Of a stretch of DNA of 34,913 bases, positions 1 through 8,193 are shown one piece after another. Location of the stretch: contig JAPHSY010000051.1 of assembly GCA_026196495.1 (NCBI GenBank), positions 1 to 34,913 of the forward strand, in the 5' to 3' direction. Numbering within the stretch: position 1 is the stretch's first letter; every line of letters begins with the position of its first letter. The notes under the pieces were generated by a model. The model was not told the DNA's origin and made no database searches. It was given only the letters and a program-made list of their open reading frames with translations. The stretch comes from Magnetovibrio sp. (lineage in GTDB: Bacteria; Pseudomonadota; Alphaproteobacteria; Rhodospirillales; Magnetovibrionaceae). A program made the position numbers and the translations under genes.

Positions 1-249
1 GCCGTCTGGAAAACAATGCAAGCTATTCATCCTGGGAACGTAAAAACCTATGGTGAGGTCGCCAAATTATTAAAGTCATCCGCACAAGCCGTGGGCAATG
101 CCTGTGGCGCCAACCCCATTCCCATCTTGATCCCGTGTCATCGCATCATCGCCCAAAACAACTTGGGTGGTTACAGTGGTGATGGTGGATTGGACACCAA
201 AACCTTCTTACTCAACCTGGAAGGTTACTCGAAGGAGACCTTGTTATGA
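1..249 (+). CDS. ogt: Methylated-DNA--[protein]-cysteine S-methyltransferase, C-terminal part (cut by window start)
   Basis: The reading frame is open from base 1, so the gene starts upstream of the window. The visible 82 residues are the DNA-binding and active-site half of an O6-alkylguanine-DNA alkyltransferase. A TYGEVA helix segment is followed by the IPCHRI motif, whose Cys accepts the alkyl group from damaged guanine or thymine in a suicidal repair reaction, and then by GGYSG. The tail ends as usual for the family soon after the LLxLEG segment. The stop TGA overlaps the start of the downstream quinone reductase gene by four bases (ATGA), so the two are probably translated together. An alternative name is MGMT/ada C-terminal domain; the missing N-terminus prevents a choice. 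Confidence 0.9.
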   Translation, partial: AVWKTMQAIHPGNVKTYGEVAKLLKSSAQAVGNACGANPIPILIPCHRIIAQNNLGGYSGDGGLDTKTFLLNLEGYSKETLL

Positions 250-1229
250 TGTGCAAAGCCATTCGTGTTCATGAATACGGCGGAGCAGATGTTCTCCAGT
301 GGGAAGACGTTGACGTCCCCGAACCGGGTCCCGGTGAAATTCAGGTGCGTCACACCGCCATGGGTCTCAACTTCATCGATGTCTATATGCGCACAGGTCT
401 TTATCCCCTACCCGCTTTACCCAGTGGGATCGGTTTGGAAGGTTCTGGCTTTGTGGCTGAAGTTGGGGAAGCTGTCACCGATTTAGAAATTGGTGATCGT
501 GTGGCTTATGCATCCCCACCGCCTGGTGCCTATGCAGAACTGCGCAACATCGAAGCAGACCGGGTGGTGAAAATACCCGACAGCATCAATGACAAAACCG
601 CCGCCGCGATGATGCTTCAGGGTATGACCGCACAATACTTGCTGCGCCAAACCTATGAAGTTCAACCCGGCGACACCATCTTGATACATGCCGCTGCAGG
701 TGGTGTGGGTTTGATTGTATGTCAGTGGGCCAAGTATTTAGGTGCAACGGTCATCGGTACAGTGGGTTCCCCTGAAAAAGCAGAACTGGCCAAAGCTCAT
801 GGCTGTGATCATGCCGTTTTGTACCGTGAAGAAAACTTCAAAGACCGGGTCCAAGACATCACCAATGGCGAAGGTGTCGCCGTGGTGTATGATTCCATTG
901 GCAAAGACACGTTTATGGATAGCCTTGGCTGTCTACAAATGCGCGGCACCATGGTGACCTATGGCAATGCATCCGGTCCAGTTGATCCGTTTGAGCCTGG
1001 TATCTTGGGCAAGATGGGATCGCTTTATGTCACGCGTCCATCTTTATTCAACTATGCTCACAACAAAGACAGCATCACCGCCATGGCCGAAGAATTGTTC
1101 GATGTGGTTTCCGGCGGTCATGTGAAGATCGAAATTCAGCAAGAATATTTGTTGTCCAATGTTGCCCAAGCCCACAAAGATTTAGAAGCCCGCAAAACCA
1201 CAGGCTCAACCATTTTGTTGCCGGGCTAA
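246..1229 (+). CDS. qor: NADPH:quinone oxidoreductase (zinc-independent medium-chain dehydrogenase)
   Basis: The 327-residue protein has the normal length for the QOR group of the medium-chain dehydrogenase/reductase superfamily. It has an N-terminal GroES-like domain with a GLNFIDVYMRTGLYP segment typical of quinone reductases. This is followed by a Rossmann domain with AAAGGVGLIVCQWAK around residues 148-163, which binds NADPH. The Cys/His zinc ligands of alcohol dehydrogenases are not evident. It probably reduces quinones one electron at a time in the cytoplasm. The first of two adjacent ATG codons is chosen because AAGGAG lies 8 bases upstream. It overlaps the stop of the methyltransferase gene. 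A bidirectional hairpin terminator follows and separates it from rho. Confidence 0.9.
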   Translation: MMCKAIRVHEYGGADVLQWEDVDVPEPGPGEIQVRHTAMGLNFIDVYMRTGLYPLPALPSGIGLEGSGFVAEVGEAVTDLEIGDRVAYASPPPGAYAELRNIEADRVVKIPDSINDKTAAAMMLQGMTAQYLLRQTYEVQPGDTILIHAAAGGVGLIVCQWAKYLGATVIGTVGSPEKAELAKAHGCDHAVLYREENFKDRVQDITNGEGVAVVYDSIGKDTFMDSLGCLQMRGTMVTYGNASGPVDPFEPGILGKMGSLYVTRPSLFNYAHNKDSITAMAEELFDVVSGGHVKIEIQQEYLLSNVAQAHKDLEARKTTGSTILLPG

Positions 1230-1244
1230 ATCCTCTTCTCAACC

Positions 1245-1277
1245 AAAAACCCCGGCTCGTTGGAACCGGGGTTTTTT
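1245..1277. terminator. Bidirectional rho-independent terminator between qor and rho
   Basis: The stem CCCCGG (1250-1255) pairs with CCGGGG (1266-1271) around a 10-base loop. A-run 1245-1249 and T-run 1272-1277 flank the stem, so either strand gives a stem followed by U residues. It lies between two converging genes and can serve both. Confidence 0.9.
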
Positions 1278-1300
1278 GTCTTTGCAATATACTTGAACAC

Positions 1301-2557
1301 TTAAGTGTTCATGGTATCGAAGAAGTCGTTGTTGCACTTGGTTTCGCGCATTTTGCTCATCAAAAATTCCATGGCGTCAGTAACACCCATGGGCATCAAG
1401 ATACGACGCAAGACCCACATCTTCGACAGTGTGCCTTTGTCCACCAGCAATTCTTCTTTGCGGGTGCCGGACTTGGTGATGTCAATGGCGGGGAAGATAC
1501 GCTTGTCGGAAACTTTGCGATCCAAGATGATCTCAGAGTTACCCGTGCCTTTAAATTCTTCGAAGATCACTTCGTCCATACGCGAACCGGTATCGATCAG
1601 CGCGGTGGCGATAATGGTCATCGATCCGCCTTCTTCAATATTACGTGCCGCACCGAAGAAGCGTTTGGGGCGTTGCAAGGCATTGGCATCCACACCACCG
1701 GTCAACACTTTACCAGAACTGGGAACCACAGTGTTGTAAGCACGGGCCAAACGGGTGATGGAATCCAACAAAATGATAACATCACGTTTGTGTTCGACCA
1801 GACGCTTGGCTTTTTGAATGACCATCTCCGCCACTTGAACGTGACGCGATGCGGGCTCATCAAAGGTTGAACTGATCACTTCACCTTGGACCGAACGATC
1901 CATATCAGTAACTTCTTCCGGGCGTTCATCGATCAACAAAACGATCAAATAACTTTCCGGATGATTGGCGGCCAAGGAATGGGCAATGTTTTGCAGCATC
2001 ACCGTTTTACCGGTACGCGGCGGCGCAACCACCAGGGCACGCTGGCCTTTACCAATTGGCGTGATCAAATCCATAATCCGCCCGGTGTAGTCCTTGTTTT
2101 CGGGGTTGTCGATTTCCATCATCAAGCGCTCATCAGGATAGAGCGGCGTCAAGTTATCGAAGTTGATGCGATGACGTACCGCACTTGGATCTTCGAAATT
2201 GATGGTGTTGACCTTCAACAGAGCAAAATAACGCTCACCATCTTTGGGGGAACGAATTTCGCCTTCCACCGTGTCACCGGTCCGCAAACCAAATTTACGC
2301 ACTTGGCTGGGGGACACATAAATGTCATCAGGGCCTGGAAGATAGTTGGCTTCAGGGCTGCGGAGAAATCCGAAACCATCTTGCAAAACTTCCAATACGC
2401 CTTCGCCGTAAATCGCTGTGCCTTGTTCGGCAGAGCCTTTCAAGATCGCAAACATCATGTCTTGTTTGCGCAATGAACTGGCATTTTCAATTTCCAGTTC
2501 TTCGGCACGAGCCAATAGATCAGCTGGGGATTTCTTTTTGAGTTCTTTGAGATTCAT
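1301..2557 (-). CDS. rho: Transcription termination factor Rho
   Basis: The 418-residue hexameric RNA helicase has the standard length. Residues 1-45 are the Rho N-terminal helical domain, then a cold-shock-like RNA-binding domain ([22 protein letters not shown], about 61-83), then a RecA-type ATPase. The Walker A loop APPRTGKT is at 178-185 and the Walker B strand [11 protein letters not shown] lies downstream. It releases RNA polymerase from untranslated transcripts. The gene is last in the minus-strand row hemE-hemH-hemJ-rho, with 244 bases between hemJ and rho, so it may also have its own promoter there. The ATG is preceded by AGGTTCAGG. Confidence 0.97.
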   Translation of the reverse strand: MNLKELKKKSPADLLARAEELEIENASSLRKQDMMFAILKGSAEQGTAIYGEGVLEVLQDGFGFLRSPEANYLPGPDDIYVSPSQVRKFGLRTGDTVEGEIRSPKDGERYFALLKVNTINFEDPSAVRHRINFDNLTPLYPDERLMMEIDNPENKDYTGRIMDLITPIGKGQRALVVAPPRTGKTVMLQNIAHSLAANHPESYLIVLLIDERPEEVTDMDRSVQGEVISSTFDEPASRHVQVAEMVIQKAKRLVEHKRDVIILLDSITRLARAYNTVVPSSGKVLTGGVDANALQRPKRFFGAARNIEEGGSMTIIATALIDTGSRMDEVIFEEFKGTGNSEIILDRKVSDKRIFPAIDITKSGTRKEELLVDKGTLSKMWVLRRILMPMGVTDAMEFLMSKMRETKCNNDFFDTMNT

Positions 2558-2640
2558 ATCCTGAACCTGTAATGTTGATAAGAAAAGATAATAAACGCAA
2601 TAACTTAGGATAAGTCACGTGCAATTCGAGAAGTGAAAAG

Positions 2641-2675
2641 CCGTCTGTTTTTGGAGGGAATTTTTTGTCAGACGG
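2641..2675 (-). other. Inverted repeat in the hemJ-rho gap
   Basis: CCGTCTG (2641-2647) is repeated inverted as CAGACGG (2669-2675) with a 21-base A/T-rich loop. On the minus strand the hairpin is followed by CTTTT. It could be a weak terminator after hemJ or part of a rho leader. The rest of the 244-base gap is AT-rich and shows no convincing open reading frame. Confidence 0.35.
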
Positions 2676-2801
2676 GGAAAACTGTCACAAATCTTGGAGA
2701 CTTTTTGAAAAAATCAAAGATCTGTGCGTTGAATAAGACAAACCACACATACCTGAAGCCAATTATGAAGTCAAAGGTGTTTTGATATGAGAAGAGATAC
2801 T

Positions 2802-3260
2802 TCAGAACGGTTTAACAATAACAAAGATGACAATCGCAATCATCAAGGCCGTCGGAACTTCGTTGGCAATGCGATAGAAAGTTTCCGATTTTGGGTTTTG
2901 GTCAGCAGCAAACCAACGACGCCACTTCATCATGAAAAAATGCGAAATGGTCATCAACGTAACCAAGGTTAGCTTCACATGGACCCAAACTTCGGTCCAT
3001 TGATCGATGCTGTAAAACATCCACAAACCCAAAACCCAGCTTACAATCATCGCCGGGGTCATAATCGCACGGATCAGACGCCGTTCCATGATTTTGAAAG
3101 TTTCTGATTGATTCGAACCAATCTGAGACTGGCAGTGATAAACGAACAGGCGCGGCAGATATAACAAACCCGCCATCCAAGAAATCACAGCAATGACATG
3201 AAAAGCCTTTACCCAGTTATAGGCTTCACCGTTCAATATCAAACTTTCAAGCAAGGGCAT
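2802..3260 (-). CDS. hemJ: Protoporphyrinogen IX oxidase HemJ (UPF0093)
   Basis: The 152-residue integral membrane protein has about four hydrophobic segments. The family motifs are visible: AYNWVKAFHVIAVISWMAG with the conserved His in helix 1, LPRLFVYH, RLIRAIMTPAM and HVKLTLV with a second conserved His. HemJ oxidises protoporphyrinogen IX to protoporphyrin IX in many alphaproteobacteria that lack HemG and HemY. It lies 51 bases after hemH and in the same direction as hemE and hemH, so the last three haem steps before chelation and chelation itself are in one operon. No strong ribosome binding site is seen at the ATG. Confidence 0.93.
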   Translation of the reverse strand: MPLLESLILNGEAYNWVKAFHVIAVISWMAGLLYLPRLFVYHCQSQIGSNQSETFKIMERRLIRAIMTPAMIVSWVLGLWMFYSIDQWTEVWVHVKLTLVTLMTISHFFMMKWRRWFAADQNPKSETFYRIANEVPTALMIAIVIFVIVKPF

Positions 3261-3311
3261 GTTTATAATCTTTTCGCATGAGAATATGGACGGAGTTTAC
3301 TCGTTCTGTTG

Positions 3312-4379
3312 TTAAGAGCAAGTCACAGGACATGCTTTGGCATCAATATTACAAAGCCGTGTCACTTCTCCGGCCGGACAAAGACCACGGCTCTGTCCCC
3401 GTGCACGTTGAACCAATTCTGCCAATCCTTTGATGAATGCCGGATGTGTCCCAACCGCCGGAACCCGTACATAGGTTTTCACACCTTTGTCGTGGGCCAT
3501 ATGTTTGTATTCAATATCGAGTTCAACCAAGGTTTCGGAATGTTCCGACACAAACGCAATGGGCAACACCACCAAGGCAACACCGTCCTGCGCGGCACGT
3601 TCAATTTCATCATCGGTGGATGGGCCGATCCATTCCAACGGACCGACACGGCTTTGATAACTCACCAGCCAATCACCAAGTGGATGGCCCACGCGTTCCA
3701 TCGCTTTGACTATCCGTTCCGCGCCCAATTGAACTTGAGCAGGGTAAGGATCGCCCTTTTGATCAACAATTTTCTTCGGCAAACCGTGGGCGGAAAATAA
3801 AACACGAACATCTTGTCCGTTGGATTGGGATTGGGCCTCTTGCAAAGCTTTGCTGAGCAAATCGACTTGAGCATCAATCCAACCATTGTCTGTGGGATAA
3901 CAACAGATGCGTTTGGTGGATATATCCAAACCAACTTTTTTGGAAGCCCTGTCCCAGTCTTCAAAAGAACTTTCTGTCGTCGTGGTGGAATACTGCGGAT
4001 ACAACGCCAACATCACAATTTCATCGGGATTGTAAGCTTTTACATCTTTGACCGTTTCATCACTCATGGGATGCCAATAGCGCATACTGATGAAACAACG
4101 AACCTCAACATTGCCATCCAAGTCGGCAACCGCAGAGGTCAAAGCCCGAGCTTGCTCTTGGGTCAAATCCAATAATGGCGATTTACCGCCCAAATGCTGG
4201 TAAATATCTTGCGCAATGGAAGCACGACGTTTTGAAATCAATTTTGCCAAAACCCATCGAATGGGCAATGGTGCACCAATGATCGCCGGATCCATAAACA
4301 AGTTGTAAAGAAACGGTTGCACAGCTTCCAAGCGGTCAGGACCACCCAAATTGTACAAAACAATGGCAAGCCGTTTCAT
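3312..4379 (-). CDS. hemH: Ferrochelatase
   Basis: The 355-residue enzyme inserts Fe2+ into protoporphyrin IX, the last step of haem synthesis. The N-terminal NLGGPD motif is present. The catalytic His lies in LFSAHGLP (His198) and the acidic partner in VSEHSETLVELD (about Glu282). The last 22 residues carry four cysteines (334, 343, 350, 354). C-terminal Cys sets hold a [2Fe-2S] cluster in some bacterial ferrochelatases, Caulobacter's among them, so a cluster is plausible here but not shown. It starts 12 bases after hemE. Confidence 0.95.
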   Translation of the reverse strand: MKRLAIVLYNLGGPDRLEAVQPFLYNLFMDPAIIGAPLPIRWVLAKLISKRRASIAQDIYQHLGGKSPLLDLTQEQARALTSAVADLDGNVEVRCFISMRYWHPMSDETVKDVKAYNPDEIVMLALYPQYSTTTTESSFEDWDRASKKVGLDISTKRICCYPTDNGWIDAQVDLLSKALQEAQSQSNGQDVRVLFSAHGLPKKIVDQKGDPYPAQVQLGAERIVKAMERVGHPLGDWLVSYQSRVGPLEWIGPSTDDEIERAAQDGVALVVLPIAFVSEHSETLVELDIEYKHMAHDKGVKTYVRVPAVGTHPAFIKGLAELVQRARGQSRGLCPAGEVTRLCNIDAKACPVTCS

Positions 4380-4391
4380 CAGCCCTACGCC

Positions 4392-5423
4392 CTACACTTC
4401 GCCACGAACCAAAGCACACAAACGTTCCACATGCTCCGGCGGTGTTTGCGGCACAATGCCGTGACCCAGATTGAAAATAAACGGACCTTGACCCAAAGTA
4501 TCGATAATCCGTTTCACTTCTGCGTCCATGGCTTCACCACCGGCAACCAACAACAGATTGTCCAGTGTGCCTTGAACCGTAGCCAACGGCTGAAGCGTAT
4601 CACGCGCCCATTCCAATGGTACGGTATGATCCAAGCCCACACCATCGACTTTGGTTTCACGAATATAATCTTCGTACAACGGACCGGCACCACGGGGGAA
4701 ACCGATAATTGGAGTATCGGGATGAACCGCTTTGACCCGTTCAACAATTTTCGCCATGGGCTCAATCGACCATTTGTAAAATTGTTTCTCAGATAGAACC
4801 CCTGCCCAGCTGTCAAACACCTGTAAACATTCAGCACCACGGTGAACCTGTTCGATCAAATACTTCGATGTGGCATCAACCAACATATCCATCAAACGTT
4901 GGAAGAAAACCGGATCAGTATACGCAATTGAACGAATTTCTTCGTAGTTTTTGCTGCCCTTGCCTTCAACCATGTAGGTGGCAACGGTCCAAGGAGCCCC
5001 AGCAAAACCGATCAAAGCTGTGGTTTCGGGGATCTCTTTGGAAAGACGATGAACCGTGGTGTAAACCGGATCGAGATGTTCATGTAGACGGCTGGGGTCT
5101 AACGTGGCTTCCAATTCAGCTTCGTTCTTAATCGGTTCCAATTGTGGGCCTTGGCCAGTGACAAATTCAACCTTTTGGCCCAAAGCATCGGGAATTACCA
5201 AAATATCGGAAAACAAAATAGCTGCATCGAAGTTGTAACGGCGCAAAGGCTGTAGCGTCACTTCGACGGCTAAGTCAGGCGTATAGCAAAAATGTAAAAA
5301 ATTTTTCGCGGTGGATCGAGTTTCACGATACTCCGGCAAATAACGCCCCGCTTGGCGCATAAGCCAAATGGGAGGTGGGGAAAGAGTTTCACCTTTGAGA
5401 GCCTGAAGGAAGCGTTTCGTCAC
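4392..5423 (-). CDS. hemE: Uroporphyrinogen decarboxylase
   Basis: The 343-residue cytoplasmic enzyme removes the four acetate carboxyl groups of uroporphyrinogen III to give coproporphyrinogen III. The signature [13 protein letters not shown] is at residues 21-33, and [14 protein letters not shown] carries the conserved substrate-binding Asp. The length is normal. It is the first gene of the leftward haem operon and faces the 450-base non-coding region proposed as oriC, so its promoter must lie in that region. This position, with a DUF299 gene on the other side, matches the origin neighbourhood of Caulobacter and Rickettsia. Confidence 0.96.
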   Translation of the reverse strand: MTKRFLQALKGETLSPPPIWLMRQAGRYLPEYRETRSTAKNFLHFCYTPDLAVEVTLQPLRRYNFDAAILFSDILVIPDALGQKVEFVTGQGPQLEPIKNEAELEATLDPSRLHEHLDPVYTTVHRLSKEIPETTALIGFAGAPWTVATYMVEGKGSKNYEEIRSIAYTDPVFFQRLMDMLVDATSKYLIEQVHRGAECLQVFDSWAGVLSEKQFYKWSIEPMAKIVERVKAVHPDTPIIGFPRGAGPLYEDYIRETKVDGVGLDHTVPLEWARDTLQPLATVQGTLDNLLLVAGGEAMDAEVKRIIDTLGQGPFIFNLGHGIVPQTPPEHVERLCALVRGEV

Positions 5424-5470
5424 GTTTTAGATCCTGATTTTTGAAGAGTTATCCCGCATTCGAGCGCCCC

Positions 5471-5500
5471 TAACAAACAATATATTTTTATAAATAAAAA
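5471..5500. other. AT-rich run, candidate DNA unwinding element
   Basis: Thirty bases are almost entirely A and T on the hemE side of the proposed origin. They lie between a weak DnaA-like box (5449-5457) and the strong minus-strand box (5521-5529). The role is inferred from position and composition only. Confidence 0.5.
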
Positions 5501-5520
5501 GGATGTTGTTGTTGTAGTAG

Positions 5521-5529
5521 CGTGGATAA
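5521..5529 (-). promoter_or_regulatory. DnaA box (TTATCCACG)
   Basis: Eight of nine bases match TTATCCACA on the minus strand. It lies next to the AT-rich run. Confidence 0.6.
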
Positions 5530-5615
5530 CGGGGATTACTAATTATTCGTTACTTATCCCGGCTTTCACACACAGGAAAATTAAGGGGTTTGGTGGAGAC
5601 TGTGAACAGTTATGG

Positions 5616-5630
5616 TTAATGGTTCGTTAA
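5616..5630. promoter_or_regulatory. CtrA-type binding site TTAA-N7-TTAA
   Basis: TTAA at 5616-5619 and TTAA at 5627-5630 are separated by exactly seven bases. This is the full consensus for the alphaproteobacterial cell-cycle regulator CtrA, which represses initiation at the Caulobacter origin. Its place in the hemE-DUF299 gap makes chance less likely, though an AT-rich spacer can produce the pattern at random. Confidence 0.6.
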
Positions 5631-5699
5631 CGCAAGCTGAGCCTCATAATCCTGGGTCTTTTGAAACCTGTGAGTCCTGGGGAGATCTCAGTTGTTGGA

Positions 5700-5708
5700 T
5701 TATCCATA
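5700..5708 (+). promoter_or_regulatory. DnaA box (TTATCCATA)
   Basis: Eight of nine bases match TTATCCACA. Confidence 0.55.
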
Positions 5709-5815
5709 TTTTGAGATGTCCAGCCAATCGAGAGAATGTTGTACACTGGGGACCTAAGGTCTAAAAAGAGATAAGTTATACTGGTAAAACTGTGGACGGT
5801 TGATTCCATTCAATA

Positions 5816-5824
5816 TTATGCACA
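5816..5824 (+). promoter_or_regulatory. DnaA box (TTATGCACA)
   Basis: This is a full match to TTATNCACA, about 50 bases upstream of the DUF299 start. Confidence 0.65.
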
Positions 5825-5875
5825 TGTTTTCCCGCGATCTTTTACGATGAAACGACCCGAAAAGGTTTGGGCCTG

Positions 5876-6694
5876 ATGACGTCATTAATACTGCATAAAA
5901 TTTCCGACAGCACGGGTGAAACGCTGGATGTGGTGGCACGCGCTTGCTTGGTGCAGTTTCCAGATGTTGAAGTGATTGAAAAGCGTTGGACCATGGTTCG
6001 TGGCAGCGTCCAAATTGATGAAATTTTGGCTGAAATTGCTGAAAACCCGGGATTTGTTATCTTTACTTTGGTTGACGATGATCTGTCGGGTCAAATTACC
6101 CATGGCTGCAAGAAATTAAAAGTTCCCTGTATTGATCTGCTTAATCCCGTTTTGGGTCAGCTGGGAAATTATTTAGGTGTTGAACGCGAACACCGTCCAG
6201 GTAGCCAGCACGTCATGGATGCAGATTATTTTTCCAAAATTGCGGCGCTGCATTTTGTTCTGGCCCACGATGATGGTCAGTCGATGCACGATATTGATGA
6301 TGCGGATGTGGTTTTGGTGGGAGTTTCGCGCACCACCAAAACACCCACATGCATTTATTTGGCCAACCGTGGCATCAAAGCTGCAAACGTGCCCATTGTT
6401 CCGGGTGTGCCAATGGCTGAAAATATTTTAAAGGCGGAACGGCCTTTGGTTCTGGGTTTGACCAAAGACCCACGCCGTTTGGTACAAATTCGCAAGCAAC
6501 GTTTGAAAATGCAGGGTATGGCGGAAGACACCGATTACATTGATCCAGATGCCGTGGCTCAAGAAATTCGCGAAGCCAAACGTCTTTATAGTGAACACAA
6601 TTGGCCGGTAATTGATGTTACGCGCAAGTCAGTAGAAGAAACGGCTGCAACCATTTTGCATCTGTATAACGATCGCATTGATATGGCGTCGTGA
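5876..6694 (+). CDS. Pyruvate, water dikinase regulatory protein family (DUF299 kinase/pyrophosphorylase)
   Basis: The 272-residue protein belongs to the DUF299 (YdiA/PpsR-like) family. Members phosphorylate and dephosphorylate PEP synthetase or pyruvate phosphate dikinase. The N-terminus ILHKISDSTGET and the nucleotide-binding loop VLVGVSRTTKTPT (about residues 146-158) are family hallmarks, as are the downstream PIVPGVP and GLTKDPRRL segments. The frame is open from a TTG at 5867, but the ATG at 5876 is preferred because AAAAGG lies 10 bases upstream of it and only one base from the TTG. In Rickettsia and Caulobacter the orthologue (RP001) borders the origin. Its end overlaps maf by four bases (GTGA). 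Confidence 0.92.
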   Translation: MTSLILHKISDSTGETLDVVARACLVQFPDVEVIEKRWTMVRGSVQIDEILAEIAENPGFVIFTLVDDDLSGQITHGCKKLKVPCIDLLNPVLGQLGNYLGVEREHRPGSQHVMDADYFSKIAALHFVLAHDDGQSMHDIDDADVVLVGVSRTTKTPTCIYLANRGIKAANVPIVPGVPMAENILKAERPLVLGLTKDPRRLVQIRKQRLKMQGMAEDTDYIDPDAVAQEIREAKRLYSEHNWPVIDVTRKSVEETAATILHLYNDRIDMAS

Positions 6695-7290
6695 GCAGCA
6701 TGACATCACAGCTGATCCTTGCTTCAGCCAGTTTTACACGTCGTCGCTTGTTGAACGATGCCGGTATTGAGCATGTGGTTGATGTGGCCGATGTGAATGA
6801 AGCACAGATTAAATCCACTGGATTTGAAAATCCTCAAGACTTGTCGGAATGTTTGGCACAAATGAAAGCGTTGGCGGTAAGTGCGCGCCATCCAGATGCT
6901 ATGGTTATTGGTGCCGACCAAGTTCTGGTTTTGGGTGAAGAGATACTGGACAAACCTGGGTCATCTCAAAAAGTGTCAACTCAACTTAAAAAACTGCGCG
7001 GACATACACACACATTGTTGTCCAGTGTTTCGGTGGCACAAAACAATCACGTGTTATGGACCTATACGGACCAGGCCCATATGCAGATGCGTGATTTTTC
7101 GGACACGTTTTTAAATGATTATGTCAAACGTGTCGGGGATCAGGTCGCATCCAGTGTGGGGGCTTATCATTTGGAAGGCCTTGGTGCTCAATTGTTTGAT
7201 CGAGTTGATGGGGATTATTTTACCGTGCTTGGCTTACCCCTCTTACCCCTGCTAAATTTTTTGCGCGCACAAAGCGCGCTTAAAACTTAA
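6691..7290 (+). CDS. maf: Maf-family nucleoside triphosphate pyrophosphatase
   Basis: The 199-residue protein is of the Maf/YhdE family, which hydrolyses non-canonical or methylated NTPs to NMP and pyrophosphate. Visible motifs are the N-terminal LILASASFTRRRLL and VIGADQVLVLGEEILDKP in the middle, with the conserved Asp. The first start is GTG at 6691, overlapping the upstream stop; an ATG at 6700 is equally possible and neither has a clear ribosome binding site. It is second in the row DUF299-maf-aroE-coaE-dnaQ leading away from the proposed origin. Which Maf subgroup it belongs to cannot be fixed by eye. Confidence 0.9.
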   Translation: MSSMTSQLILASASFTRRRLLNDAGIEHVVDVADVNEAQIKSTGFENPQDLSECLAQMKALAVSARHPDAMVIGADQVLVLGEEILDKPGSSQKVSTQLKKLRGHTHTLLSSVSVAQNNHVLWTYTDQAHMQMRDFSDTFLNDYVKRVGDQVASSVGAYHLEGLGAQLFDRVDGDYFTVLGLPLLPLLNFLRAQSALKT

Positions 7291-7314
7291 AAGATATGGA
7301 TTGGTTTAAACCTT

Positions 7315-8187
7315 ATGGCTCAATCTTTTACACTGCGAAAACGTCGAGCCGGAGTTATGGGCTGGCCTGTTGACCATTCTTTATCACCAAAGGTTCATGG
7401 TTATTGGCTCAAACATTTGGCTATACCCGGTGAATACGTTCGTATTCCAGTTCCACCCGAAGACTTCAAACTAACACTTCGCAATTTGCAAGCTGATGGA
7501 TACGTTGGAGCCAACGTCACCGTTCCCCACAAAGAAGCCGCCTTGGCGGTGGTTGATTATGCTCACCCTTTGGCTGAACGCATTGGTGCGGTGAACACCG
7601 TGGTGGTGTTTGAAGATGGGTCGCTTTATGGCCTCAACACCGACGGTTATGGTTTTTTGGAAAACTTGAAAGCAGGCTGCAAAGACTTTGACCCCACCGC
7701 AGGTCCAGCCGTAATTTTGGGTGCTGGCGGTGCTGCACGGGCTGTGGTGGCCATCTTGTTGGATGCGGGTGCACCAGAAGTGCGCCTCCTCAATCGAACG
7801 CGTGCACGGGCTGAAAAAATTGCTGATGATCTGGATGGGATCGGCTCCGGTAAAATTATTGTGGGTGACTGGGACCAGCGTGGGGATTATTTGGAAGGTG
7901 CGAACCTGTTGGCCAATACGACGACCTTAGGCATGAAAGGTCAGCGCGAATTGGAACTGGATTTATCGGCTTTGCCAACCACAGCACTGGTCAATGATAT
8001 TGTTTATGTACCGTTGGAGACGGATTTATTGGCCCGTGCCCGCGCCCGTGGCAATCCCGTTGTGGATGGGTTGGGGATGTTGTTGCACCAAGCCCGCCCC
8101 GGTTTCGAAGCTTGGTTTGGTCCTTTGCCGGAAGTCACCGACGCACTTCGCGCGGAAGTTTTGGCCCAGCAAGATGAAGGGACATAG
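7315..8187 (+). CDS. aroE: Shikimate dehydrogenase (NADP+)
   Basis: The 290-residue enzyme reduces 3-dehydroshikimate to shikimate in aromatic amino-acid synthesis. The substrate-binding motif GWPVDHSLSPKVHGYW is at residues 17-32. The catalytic Lys lies in ANVTVPHKEAA, and the NADP-binding Rossmann loop is GAGGAARAVVAILL. NTDGYGF is also present. It starts 24 bases after maf and ends 6 bases before coaE, so it is part of the same transcription unit. Confidence 0.95.
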   Translation: MAQSFTLRKRRAGVMGWPVDHSLSPKVHGYWLKHLAIPGEYVRIPVPPEDFKLTLRNLQADGYVGANVTVPHKEAALAVVDYAHPLAERIGAVNTVVVFEDGSLYGLNTDGYGFLENLKAGCKDFDPTAGPAVILGAGGAARAVVAILLDAGAPEVRLLNRTRARAEKIADDLDGIGSGKIIVGDWDQRGDYLEGANLLANTTTLGMKGQRELELDLSALPTTALVNDIVYVPLETDLLARARARGNPVVDGLGMLLHQARPGFEAWFGPLPEVTDALRAEVLAQQDEGT

Positions 8188-8193
8188 CTCAAA

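Larger units (their letters stand above)
5424..5875. other. oriC: Putative chromosomal replication origin (oriC), hemE-DUF299 intergenic region
   Basis: This 452-base stretch has no credible gene and separates two diverging genes. DnaA-box-like 9-mers (consensus TTATNCACA) are TTATGCACA at 5816-5824 (full match), TTATCCACG on the minus strand at 5521-5529 and TTATCCATA at 5700-5708 (one mismatch each). Weaker ones are TTATCCCGC at 5449-5457 and TTATCCCGG at 5554-5562. An AT-rich run at 5471-5500 could be the unwinding element. Two GANTC (CcrM-type) sites lie at 5672-5676 and 5802-5806. The Caulobacter origin lies between hemE and the RP001/DUF299 gene, as here. Promoters for both flanking genes must also be in this region. 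Confidence 0.75.

Noticed and set aside
1886-2476. 196-residue open frame on the plus strand
   Set aside because: Antisense to rho, with no recognisable domain.
3309-4796. Plus-strand open frames opposite hemH and hemE
   Set aside because: Shadows of two well-supported enzymes.
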